A stretch of DNA of 57,787 nt from Moraxella sp. (lineage in GTDB: Bacteria > Pseudomonadota > Gammaproteobacteria > Pseudomonadales > Moraxellaceae). The DNA lies in assembly GCA_030528385.1 (NCBI GenBank), contig JAUMYZ010000013.1:1-57787 (forward strand), in the 5' to 3' direction. Position 1 is the stretch's first letter; each line of letters starts with the position of its first letter. Shown here one piece after another: positions 15,568 to 23,344 of this stretch. Position numbers and translations under genes: made by a program. Below the pieces are notes generated by a model. That model was not told the origin of the DNA, searched no databases, and was given only the letters and a program-made list of their open reading frames with translations.

Positions 15568-16083
15568 TTAGAAAAATACCAACCAAATTTCATTATCTTT
15601 GGTATTTTCTATGGCAATAAATGGTAAATCTAGTGTAACTGAGCGATTGTAATAACTCACACTATTGCTTGGATAAGAGCAAGTGTGTGAGTATTCACGC
15701 TCTAGCTTGCCATAAACCGCTTCATTTAGGCGGTTTGACTTCCGCCCGCTCCAAGTATTGCTCTCTTCGCTGACGGTTTTTGTGTTTTTATCATAGCGAA
15801 TATGGTTATCGCCAAAGAATGGGTGGCGACTATCTATCGCCGACCATATTTTAATATCTTTGAAAGCAAAGCGTGGGTCTTTTTCAAGCGTGCTAATGAC
15901 TTGCACAATGATTTTTTCACGTTCGGTTTCAGAAGGATTGTTCATGCTTTCCCACCACACATTCATCATGCGTGGGTGGTATTCATATTCATGATTTTCT
16001 TGCGTCATGTATTTACGCACGGCTTGACGATTGATATTAACATCAACAATACGGTCAGCTTTTTTAACGATAACTTGTGTCAT
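15568..16083 (-). CDS. Unrecognised protein (orf171), first gene of the acrVA2 operon
   Basis: 171 aa and soluble, with mixed charge. Distinct stretches are MTQVIVKKADRIVDVNINRQAVRKYM, NVWWESMNNPSETEREKIIV and a middle part rich in polar residues (DSRHPFFGDNHIRYDKN). I do not recognise it. Its promoter (16144-16172) carries the same palindromic operator core as the orf152 promoter. The DUF1874-like gene, the microprotein and acrVA2 follow on the same strand with no visible terminator until 13861. Co-regulation with known acr genes makes it a candidate new anti-CRISPR or an Acr helper. This is association only. Confidence 0.65.
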   Translation of the reverse strand: MTQVIVKKADRIVDVNINRQAVRKYMTQENHEYEYHPRMMNVWWESMNNPSETEREKIIVQVISTLEKDPRFAFKDIKIWSAIDSRHPFFGDNHIRYDKNTKTVSEESNTWSGRKSNRLNEAVYGKLEREYSHTCSYPSNSVSYYNRSVTLDLPFIAIENTKDNEIWLVFF

Positions 16084-16143
16084 GGCGATACTCCGATTAA
16101 ATTTAACTTTGATTTATAGACATCTTGTCTGTCTATGGGTGCT

Positions 16144-16172
16144 ATTATACATACTATTAAAAATAATTGCAA
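16144..16172 (-). promoter_or_regulatory. acrVA2-operon promoter with TTGCAA-centred operator
   Basis: On the - strand a -35 TTGCAA (16167-16172) lies 17 bp from a consensus -10 TATAAT (complement of 16144-16149). The -35 sits in an imperfect palindrome sharing the TTGCAATACTTTTTAATA arm with the 38-bp palindrome at 11581. This implies a common repressor for orf152 and the acrVA2 operon. Confidence 0.75.
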
Positions 16173-16193
16173 TACTTTTTAATACTAAAATTG

Positions 16194-16225
16194 AAAATAA
16201 TTGCAATTATTTTTTGTGTTATAAT
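16194..16225 (+). promoter_or_regulatory. Promoter of the 79-aa HTH gene with a 20-bp palindrome
   Basis: An extended -10 (TGT + TATAAT at 16217-16225) is preceded by the perfect 20-bp palindrome AAAATAATTG|CAATTATTTT (16194-16213). The palindrome covers the -35 region. It is a variant of the operators at 11581 and 16167, as expected for an autoregulated repressor. Confidence 0.7.
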
Positions 16226-16257
16226 AGCAGTTGATTTAGTGATAATGGTAACACAAC

Positions 16258-16497
16258 ATGAGTGTAAAAAATGATATTGTAAGCTTGCGAAAAAAAGCTG
16301 GCTTATCTGTCTATGAGCTGTCTAAACGCTGTGGCTTTATAAGCAATGGTCATGTCCTTAGTCAGCACGTCAAAAAAGCAGAAGCAGGACATCAAGTCAA
16401 AATTGAAACCGCCCTAAAAATCTACAGAGAGCTTAAAAAAGCTGGTGTGTGTGAGAATTTTGAAGATGTGTTTTGGTTGTCTGATGACGCTGAATAA
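16258..16497 (+). CDS. Small HTH regulator (79 aa), second candidate Aca/operon repressor
   Basis: 79 aa with a Cro/C1-type helix-turn-helix at about residues 7-45 (LRKKAGLSVYELSKRCG followed by HVKKAEAGHQVKIETALKIY). It is transcribed divergently from the acrVA2 operon. The 110-bp divergent region carries two palindromes centred on TTGCAA, one over each promoter. This is the layout of an autoregulated repressor that also silences the operon after early expression, as Aca proteins do. The Shine-Dalgarno (GGTAACAC) is weak. It is the last recognisable prophage gene before dusB. Confidence 0.75.
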   Translation: MSVKNDIVSLRKKAGLSVYELSKRCGFISNGHVLSQHVKKAEAGHQVKIETALKIYRELKKAGVCENFEDVFWLSDDAE

Positions 16498-16749
16498 TAA
16501 CAGTATATATGACAGTATATTTGGTTATTATTTTTTAAAAAAATTTTTAATATCAATATATTACAATTAGAATTTGGTAAAGACCACTGGTACCATTCTG
16601 CTTTGTCAAAGCATTTCAGAAGGCTCTTAAAACCCGTGATGGTGTTTTGGGGCTTTTATTTTTTCTGTGGCTGTTAGCGTTCTTTACAATCTGTGATGTA
16701 ACAGCATAATGAGCAGTATCAAGCAAAAAAGAAGCTCAGTTTTGATTGT
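16498..16749. other. Prophage-chromosome transition, attachment site not resolved
   Basis: About 250 bp without a convincing gene. The first third is very AT-rich and phage-like. A hairpin-like segment pairs AAAAC with GTTTT (about 16623-16660) and is followed by a T-rich run. The prophage end must lie between the HTH gene and the dusB stop. The left attachment site is outside the window, so the core repeat cannot be identified, and no tRNA is present here. Confidence 0.35.
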
Positions 16750-17787
16750 TTAAGTTTGGTTTAAAAAATGCTCAACCGCGCTGTATTGTTTGCTGGTGCT
16801 GTTTTCTTGATACATCGCTTGGCGAAAAGCGTTGGAATTGGGCAAGCCACCTGTATACCATGCGATGTGTTTGCGGGCAATACGACAGCCTAAATACTCA
16901 CCATAAAAACGGTACAACTCGTCCAAATGCGTCAAGACAATCTTGGTCAACGTGGGCAAATCTGGCGCATCAAACAGCTCACCTGTTTGTAAATAATGAA
17001 TGATGTCCCTAAAAATCCAAGGTTGACCTTGAGCGGCGCGCCCTATCATAATGGCATCTGCACCCGTCATTTCGTACACTTGTTTGGCTTTTTGGGGACT
17101 GTCAATATCGCCATTGACAATCACAGGAATGGACACTTGTTCTTTGACTTGTTTGATGAGTTCATAACGTGCCTGCCCTGCATAAAAATCTGCACGAGTG
17201 CGCCCATGAATGGCGATGGCGGCAATGCCTGCGTTCTCGGCGATTTTGGCAACGGTCAGGATGTTTTCTTTGCCATTTTCAAAGCCCAAACGGGTCTTTA
17301 GTGTTACGGGCACATTGACTGCGCTCACCGCGCGCTCTAGCAGTGTTTTGACCAATGGCAAGTCTTGTAACAGTGCTGAGCCTGCCAATTTTTTACAAAC
17401 TTTTTTGGCGGGACAACCCATATTGATGTCCACAATCTGCGCACCATTTGCCACTTGAAACCGTGCCGCTTCTGCCAGTTTGTCGGGTTCTGAACCAGCA
17501 ATTTGTGCCGAAATGGGGGCAATCTCACCATCAAAATTGGTGCGATACAAAGACTTTTTGCGCGCATATAACGCCGTGTCGGCAATAATCATCTCACTGA
17601 CAGCGTGTCCTGCGCCAAAAGATTTGCACAATCTGCGAAAAGGGTTGTCGGTAACGCCCGCCATCGGCGCAAGCATTAAGCGATTGTCTATTTTTAAGCC
17701 TTTGATGTATAAAGGGTTTAGTAAAGGGTGTTGGTCTTTATTGGGTTTGTTAATGTCGTTTATAACGTCAGGTGTTTTTTGTTGCAT
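16750..17787 (-). CDS. dusB: tRNA-dihydrouridine synthase B
   Basis: 345 aa from the ATG at 17787. A TTG at 17835 would extend it by 16 residues, but the FMN-barrel opening (NRLMLAPMAGVTDNPFR) already lies 40 residues in. Catalytic Cys is in NMGCPAKKVCKK, the DusB-type signature. HGRTRADFYAGQA, VNGDIDS and ADAIMIGRAAQGQPWIF complete the barrel. The enzyme reduces uridines in the tRNA D-loop using NADPH and FMN. The GspE/PilB-type ATPase gene is immediately upstream on the same strand. The prophage end adjoins its 3' end. Confidence 0.95.
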   Translation of the reverse strand: MQQKTPDVINDINKPNKDQHPLLNPLYIKGLKIDNRLMLAPMAGVTDNPFRRLCKSFGAGHAVSEMIIADTALYARKKSLYRTNFDGEIAPISAQIAGSEPDKLAEAARFQVANGAQIVDINMGCPAKKVCKKLAGSALLQDLPLVKTLLERAVSAVNVPVTLKTRLGFENGKENILTVAKIAENAGIAAIAIHGRTRADFYAGQARYELIKQVKEQVSIPVIVNGDIDSPQKAKQVYEMTGADAIMIGRAAQGQPWIFRDIIHYLQTGELFDAPDLPTLTKIVLTHLDELYRFYGEYLGCRIARKHIAWYTGGLPNSNAFRQAMYQENSTSKQYSAVEHFLNQT

Positions 17788-17835
17788 GGTTTGGGGACTT
17801 TTTATTTGTATCAAAAATGTTAGTGTTGTTGCCAA

Positions 17836-19605
17836 TTAGTTTAAGGGCACAACCCGAAGCACTTCTTCTAAGGTGGTCATGCCTTCGGCGACGCGTTTTG
17901 CGCCTTCTATGCGCAGCGGAAACATGCCTTCACTGTAGGCTTGGCGTTTTAGGTCATCAAGACTGGCATCTTTGGCGATGAGTTTTTTTAATTCGCCAGA
18001 TATGGGCATGATTTCATACAAGCCAATTCTTCCTTGATAGCCTGTGTTGCGACATTCATCACAGCCAACCGCGCGATAAATTTGCTTGGGCACAGGCGCA
18101 TTCCAAGGGCTCACCAGTTCGTGCCACTGCTGGGTCAGTGGTGAATGTTCGTCAAGCGCTTGAGCAGATTTGCAATGAACGCACAGCGTACGTACCAATC
18201 TTTGTGCCATGACCCCCAAAATGGTCGCTGATGTCAAAAATGGCTGCACCCCCAAATCGTGTAAGCGTGTTAAGGAGCTGGGTGCGTCGTTGGTGTGCAG
18301 GGTTGATAACACCAAATGCCCCGTCAAGCTGGCTTGCACCGCCATGTCTGCCGTCTCATTGTCGCGGATTTCACCCACCATAATAATGTCAGGGTCTTGA
18401 CGCATGAGCGAGCGAATGCCATCGGCAAAATGCAAACCAATGCTGGCATTAATTTGCATCTGATTAAACGACGGCTCAATCATCTCAATCGGGTCTTCAA
18501 TGGTGCAAACGTTCACTTTTTCGGTGGCAAGCTGTTTTAGTGTGCTGTAGAGCGTGGTGGTTTTGCCACTGCCGGTTGGCCCTGTTACCAAAATAATGCC
18601 ATTGGGGTGGGCGGTCAGTTCGTGCCACACTTCTAAATGTCTGCCTGTAAGTCCAAGCTGGTTAAAGGTTCGCACCAACACTTCTGGGTCAAACACGCGC
18701 ATGACCAATTTTTCACCAAAAGCGGTTGGCAGGGTGGACAAGCGCAACTCGGTTTCTATGCCTTTGGGAGTGCGCGTTTTTAGGCGACCGTCTTGGGGTT
18801 TGCGTTTTTCGGCAACATTTAAGCGTCCCAAAATCTTGATACGTGCCGTTACTGCCGTCATAATCACTGCTGGCATTTCGTACACTGTGTGCAGCACCCC
18901 ATCAATACGAAAGCGTACTTTGCCCACTTCACGGCGTGGCTCAAGGTGAATGTCGCTGGCGCGCTGCTCAAAGGCATACTGAAGCAGCCAATCCACCACC
19001 TTGACAATATGTTGGTCATTGGCATCGGGGTTGTTGTTATCACCCAGTTGCAATAAGGCTTCCACGTTGGTAACATCGGCATTGGCGCGCTTTTGGATGT
19101 GGTTGGCTCCAGCAATGGCGCGGGTTACTTGATAAAATTCATGGCGATAACGGTTGATTTGCTCAGGATTAAGATAAACGATTTTGATGGATTTGGGTCT
19201 GACAATTTGGCCGACGTTGTCATACCAATCGCGATAAAACGGTTGGTCTGTGCCAATGACGATGGTTTGCTCACCCACTTCAATGGGCAAAATACAATGG
19301 TTTTTGGCGTATTCAAAAGACATGATTTTGGTGATGGCGGGCACATCAACTTTGAGTGGGTCAATACGCACAAAGGGCACATTGGCTTTTTGGGCAAGCC
19401 ACGCATTAAGGCGTTCTGGCGTCCAGATTTGATGGTCAAGGGGATTGACCAGTTGAAATTTGGCGATGGTTTGTATGGGGTGTGCGTGCAAATCTTTACG
19501 ACTGGTCATCACCAAATTGTATGATTTTTGGTCAATTTTATGCTCCTGCAGCAGCTCGTCCAAACACCACCTTAAGTCCACCATCAGCGAAAAATTTGTC
19601 AGCAC
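17836..19605 (-). CDS. GspE/PulE/PilB-family secretion or pilus ATPase
   Basis: 589 aa from a GTG preceded by GGGTGG; an ATG seven codons in is an alternative. Order of motifs: N1E-like domain (about 1-150), the DIHLEPRREVGKVRFRIDG segment, Walker A GPTGSGKTTTLYSTL, Asp box, Walker B DIIMVGEIRD, His box TGHLVLSTLHTND. A zinc-binding CxxC pair follows (CVHC and CDEC). It is a hexameric motor powering type II secretion or type IV pilus extension. No pseudopilin or secretin genes are nearby, so PilB or GspE cannot be decided. Confidence 0.85.
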   Translation of the reverse strand: MLTNFSLMVDLRWCLDELLQEHKIDQKSYNLVMTSRKDLHAHPIQTIAKFQLVNPLDHQIWTPERLNAWLAQKANVPFVRIDPLKVDVPAITKIMSFEYAKNHCILPIEVGEQTIVIGTDQPFYRDWYDNVGQIVRPKSIKIVYLNPEQINRYRHEFYQVTRAIAGANHIQKRANADVTNVEALLQLGDNNNPDANDQHIVKVVDWLLQYAFEQRASDIHLEPRREVGKVRFRIDGVLHTVYEMPAVIMTAVTARIKILGRLNVAEKRKPQDGRLKTRTPKGIETELRLSTLPTAFGEKLVMRVFDPEVLVRTFNQLGLTGRHLEVWHELTAHPNGIILVTGPTGSGKTTTLYSTLKQLATEKVNVCTIEDPIEMIEPSFNQMQINASIGLHFADGIRSLMRQDPDIIMVGEIRDNETADMAVQASLTGHLVLSTLHTNDAPSSLTRLHDLGVQPFLTSATILGVMAQRLVRTLCVHCKSAQALDEHSPLTQQWHELVSPWNAPVPKQIYRAVGCDECRNTGYQGRIGLYEIMPISGELKKLIAKDASLDDLKRQAYSEGMFPLRIEGAKRVAEGMTTLEEVLRVVPLN

Positions 19606-19702
19606 AACCCACCCATCATAAAATAAATAAACCTTTTATCAAGTTTTAACACCCAAGAAAAAACCGCAACGCCATAGCACTGCGGCTTGTTTGTCAGGCG
19701 TC

Positions 19703-19903
19703 TTATTTCGGCTCGCCTGTGATGTTGCTCATTTTTTTGGTAACCGTCAAGGCAATTGGCAAGCTGAGCAACGCACCGACCACCACCGAACCAATCACAA
19801 AAGGCGCCGTTGCCAATTCATTGACAAACAAAATGACCATCAATACCCCAATCAGCACAGTTGCTGCAATAGAAAAAATGGCACTAAACAAAGGTACATT
19901 CAT
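19703..19903 (-). CDS. Small two-span inner-membrane protein
   Basis: 66 aa from MNVPLFSAIFSI, preferred over a longer frame because GGGGGATTGTT precedes this ATG. Two membrane helices lie at about residues 5-25 and 31-53, with a short polar tail. Similar small proteins are often labelled CTP synthetase in databases, without basis in function. It has its own promoter region and no obvious operon partner. Function unknown. Confidence 0.65.
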   Translation of the reverse strand: MNVPLFSAIFSIAATVLIGVLMVILFVNELATAPFVIGSVVVGALLSLPIALTVTKKMSNITGEPK

Positions 19904-20102
19904 AACAATCCCCCACTTGGATTTACAAAAATAATCCCATTTATACACTGCGCTAAAATTATTTAACCAACAAAATCAATAAGTTAAGTAAATTTGGCAT
20001 AAAGTGTAACTGTATTTAGCCAGCTAAAAATTAAAATTTTGTTACAAGTTAGTATAGCAAATTTTATTCCAAATTTGAATACTCGTCAGTATAAACTTCA
20101 TC

Positions 20103-20852
20103 TTAGCCGTTTGATTTGTTTTGTGGATTGTCCTTTTCGGTGATGATGTCAGCATTGGGGTCGCCAAAACTTAAAATATCGCCAAAATTGGGCTGTACCC
20201 TTAACACCAGTTGTTCTTTTTGTGTGTCGCCGCCGTTGATTTGTGCTTTTTTAAGGTGAGCTTTGATATCATCAGGCAGCCAGCGCCCAATTTCCAAATA
20301 AATGATGTTGCCCTTGTATTCCACAAAGGGCAGTCCGCGCAGTTTTGGAGATAAACTTAGCAAAAATGGCAATGGGTCTTTTTTTAGCAGCGCTCTGTAG
20401 GCATTGATGGCAAAGGTGATGACAGGGGCTTTGTACCACGCTTTGGTGTGCAGACTGAGCACGTCGGTTGGGCTGATTTGTTGTAAAACCAGTCTTTGGA
20501 CGTGCCTGTCTAAACGAATTTGTATCAATTTAAAGTTGCTGGCAACAGACAGGTGCATGCCCAGCAGATTGGCGGTGCAATGTAGGCGCAAATGCTCATC
20601 AAACAATTCAAGCTCTAGTTTTAACAAAAAACTGACATTTTTGACCACAAAATTGTGTAAGGCGTCGTTGATTTGTTCTTGGCTGACTGTTGCCAAAATC
20701 TCATCAATCCAAGTGTCGGCGGTGATGGCATAACTGTGTTTGATGCTGCCTAATGCGTGTTGCCAGCGCGCAAAAATGCTCTCTAAAAAAGTGGCGGTGG
20801 CGCTGTCATAAACGCCATCAAAGTTTGTCGGATAAGAAGGCTGATTAGTCAT
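20103..20852 (-). CDS. Conserved hypothetical protein (249 aa)
   Basis: 249 aa, no signal peptide and no membrane span. It is mixed alpha/beta with a hydrophobic middle (VVKNVSFLLKLELELF, DRHVQRLVLQQISPTDV) and a polar C-terminal tail (DPNADIITEKDNPQNKSNG). I do not recognise a family. It is downstream of lysA on the same strand with a gap of about 70 bp, so it may be co-transcribed. Nothing visible ties it to lysine synthesis. Confidence 0.75.
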   Translation of the reverse strand: MTNQPSYPTNFDGVYDSATATFLESIFARWQHALGSIKHSYAITADTWIDEILATVSQEQINDALHNFVVKNVSFLLKLELELFDEHLRLHCTANLLGMHLSVASNFKLIQIRLDRHVQRLVLQQISPTDVLSLHTKAWYKAPVITFAINAYRALLKKDPLPFLLSLSPKLRGLPFVEYKGNIIYLEIGRWLPDDIKAHLKKAQINGGDTQKEQLVLRVQPNFGDILSFGDPNADIITEKDNPQNKSNG

Positions 20853-20920
20853 AAATCACAAATGAATGCTAATTTGTTATTGACAGCATTGTAGCAAATT
20901 TTGGCGCGCTTGGTGTGTTT

Positions 20921-22261
20921 TTATGTGAAAGATTGGCATTCGTTGCGCCATAAGTCTTCCAAAGTCTCGCGCTGACGGATAAGTTGGTGTTTGCCAGTGT
21001 CGCACAACACTTCGGCAGGACGCGGGCGGCTGTTGTAGTTGCTTGCCATCGTAAAACCATAAGCACCAGCGCCTGTGATTGCCAGCATCTCACCCACGCA
21101 CAAAGCAAGGCGGCGATTTTTGCCCAAGAAATCACTGGATTCACAAACAGCGCCGACAACGTCCCAAGTTTTGGTGGCTGTGCTGTTTTGTAAGACGGTT
21201 GGGATAATTGCCATTTCTGATTCATAAAGGGCGGGGCGAAGCAGCTCAGACATGGACGCGTCAACAATGGCAAAGTTTTTGTGCTCGGTGGGTTTTAAGA
21301 CGTCCACTTGGGTGAGTAACACGCCAGCGTTGGCGCAGATGTTGCGACCAGGTTCTAAGTGCAAGCTTAGTCCGTATTTTGTTTGTAAGGCGGTTAACTT
21401 GGGCAACAAAGCGCTGGCAAATGTTTGTACGCTGGCGGGATTTTCATCAATGTAGCGCACGCCCAAGCCGCCCCCCAAATCCAAATGCTGCAGTTTGATG
21501 CCAAGCGCGGACAATTCATCAATGATGTCAATCATTTTGTCTAGGGCATCAACAAAGGGCTGGGTATCGGTCAGTTGTGAACCGATATGACAATCAATGC
21601 CAATAACATCAAGATTGGGCAAGGATTTGGCAAGCTGGTAGGCGCTGATGGCTTGGTCGTGGCTGATACCAAACTTGTTGTCTTTCATGCCTGTGGAGAT
21701 GTAAGGGTGGGTTTTGGCGTCCACATCTGGATTGATGCGCAGAGCAATCGGCGCGGTTTTGTTGCAGGCACTTGCCACCCGACTGATGAGTTCTAGCTCA
21801 CTGATGGCTTCTACATTAAAGCAGCCAATACCAGCGTCAAGCGCCGTTTGAATGTCTTGGGCGGTCTTGCCTACGCCAGAATAAACAACCTTTTGGGCGT
21901 GTCCACCTGCTTTTACTACGCGTGCCAGCTCACCCACAGAGACGATGTCAAAGCCACAGCCAGCGCCAGCGAGTACAGATAAAATGGTAAGATTGGAATT
22001 GGCTTTGACCGCATAACAAATTTGTGTGCCTGCCAGCGCAGCAAAACCGTCAACATAAGCCCGATAGTTGTCAAGCAAGGCATTTTTGCTATAAACATAC
22101 AGTGGCGTGCCGTAATGCTGCACAAGCGTTTGGCTGCTTACTCCGTCTATCAACAAAATGCCATCTTGATAGCCGATAAAGGGCAGGGCGTTGGTCAGCG
22201 TAATGGGGTCAATGGTCAAAGCGTCATCAATGACAGAGCTGGCGGGAGTAAAAGTCATCAT
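20921..22261 (-). CDS. lysA: Diaminopimelate decarboxylase
   Basis: 446 aa. A PLP-dependent fold III decarboxylase that converts meso-diaminopimelate to lysine, the last step of lysine synthesis. The PLP lysine is in YAVKANSNLTIL, and GCFNVEAISELELI, HIGSQLTDTQPF, GGGLGVRY and EPGRNICANAG are all in place. The C-terminal domain carries VGAVCESSDFLGKNR with the catalytic Cys and the AGAYGFTMASNYNSRPRPAE signature. Length matches the family. Either of two adjacent ATGs at the start could be used. Confidence 0.96.
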   Translation of the reverse strand: MMTFTPASSVIDDALTIDPITLTNALPFIGYQDGILLIDGVSSQTLVQHYGTPLYVYSKNALLDNYRAYVDGFAALAGTQICYAVKANSNLTILSVLAGAGCGFDIVSVGELARVVKAGGHAQKVVYSGVGKTAQDIQTALDAGIGCFNVEAISELELISRVASACNKTAPIALRINPDVDAKTHPYISTGMKDNKFGISHDQAISAYQLAKSLPNLDVIGIDCHIGSQLTDTQPFVDALDKMIDIIDELSALGIKLQHLDLGGGLGVRYIDENPASVQTFASALLPKLTALQTKYGLSLHLEPGRNICANAGVLLTQVDVLKPTEHKNFAIVDASMSELLRPALYESEMAIIPTVLQNSTATKTWDVVGAVCESSDFLGKNRRLALCVGEMLAITGAGAYGFTMASNYNSRPRPAEVLCDTGKHQLIRQRETLEDLWRNECQSFT

Positions 22262-22382
22262 AATATCTTGGCAAAAACTCTATTCTAGCTAAAATAGGAG
22301 AAATTTACCACGATTTTTTGGGGCAATGTGTCGCTTTTGTTTGTGTTACAATAAGTCAATTTTGTGCAATCTGCTAACAACA

Positions 22383-23279
22383 ATGTTAAACAAAGAAAAA
22401 ATCATCGCTTGGATACAACTGACCCGCTTTGATAAACCGATTGGTACAGAACTCTTGTTATACCCCACCTTGTGGGCGCTGCTGCTGGCACATCAAAGCG
22501 TGGGCATGTCGTCTTTGCCAAGTTTAAGGCTGATGGTGGTTTTTGCGCTGGGGGCAGTACTGATGCGTGCAGCAGGCTGTGCCATCAATGATTTTGCCGA
22601 CCGCAAAGTTGATGGCAAGGTCAAACGCACCCAGTCGCGTCCACTGGCAGATGGCAGATTGTCCGCCAAAACCGCCGTAATTACTTTTGTGGGATTGTCC
22701 TTGCTGGCAGCAAGTTTGCTGATGTTGCTGCCTGTGCAGGTGTTTTATTGGTCGTTTGTGGCGCTGGCGCTGGCATTTATTTATCCATTTATGAAGCGTT
22801 ATACACACTTGCCCCAAGTGGTGCTGGCAATGGCGTTTGGGTGGGCGGTGCCGATGGCGTATGTGGCGACCATTGGCAGGGTGGACATTTGGGGTTGGCT
22901 GGTGTTTTGGGCTTATATGTGCTGGACGGTGGCGTATGATACCCAGTATGCGATGTGCGACAGAGACGATGATGTGCTTATCGGGGTAAAATCCACGGCA
23001 ATTTTGTTTGGGCGCTGTGATGTGATGATTGTGATGTTGTTGCAGGCGTGTTTTGTGGTGTTGATGGCATTGGTGCTGTGGCACTATTTTTATGATGAGC
23101 TGGGCATATGGTCTGTGCTGGGCTTGCTGCCTGTTGTGGCGATGATGGTTGGGCAATATCAGTTGATTAAACACAGACAGCGTTTAGAATGCTTTAGGGC
23201 ATTTTTGGCAAATGCGTGGGTGGGGCGGTATGTGTTATTGTTGGTCGTGGGATATGCTTTTGGCACTGCCATGACATAA
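22383..23279 (+). CDS. ubiA: 4-hydroxybenzoate polyprenyltransferase
   Basis: 298 aa from [21 protein letters not shown]; the frame is open 57 bp further up, but that part does not resemble the family. An integral membrane prenyltransferase with about eight spans. The two Asp-rich metal sites are [15 protein letters not shown] and [13 protein letters not shown]. It joins the polyprenyl tail to 4-hydroxybenzoate in ubiquinone synthesis. It is divergent from lysA, and no ubiC is adjacent. Confidence 0.95.
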   Translation: MLNKEKIIAWIQLTRFDKPIGTELLLYPTLWALLLAHQSVGMSSLPSLRLMVVFALGAVLMRAAGCAINDFADRKVDGKVKRTQSRPLADGRLSAKTAVITFVGLSLLAASLLMLLPVQVFYWSFVALALAFIYPFMKRYTHLPQVVLAMAFGWAVPMAYVATIGRVDIWGWLVFWAYMCWTVAYDTQYAMCDRDDDVLIGVKSTAILFGRCDVMIVMLLQACFVVLMALVLWHYFYDELGIWSVLGLLPVVAMMVGQYQLIKHRQRLECFRAFLANAWVGRYVLLLVVGYAFGTAMT

Positions 23280-23289
23280 ACAATACTCA

Positions 23290-23333
23290 AAGAAAATAAG
23301 GAAAAGCAACCACTCCCCTATTTTCTTCTTTTT
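23290..23333 (+). terminator. Intrinsic terminator after ubiA
   Basis: AAGAAAATAAGG pairs imperfectly with CCCTATTTTCTT and is followed by a T-rich run on the + strand. It lies between the convergent ubiA and ilvD genes. Confidence 0.6.
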
Positions 23334-23344
23334 TCAGATTTGCT

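Noticed and set aside
16560-16680. tRNA or tmRNA fragment as attachment site
   Set aside because: No T-loop GTTCGA, no acceptor pairing and no CCA are present; the segment resembles only a weak hairpin.
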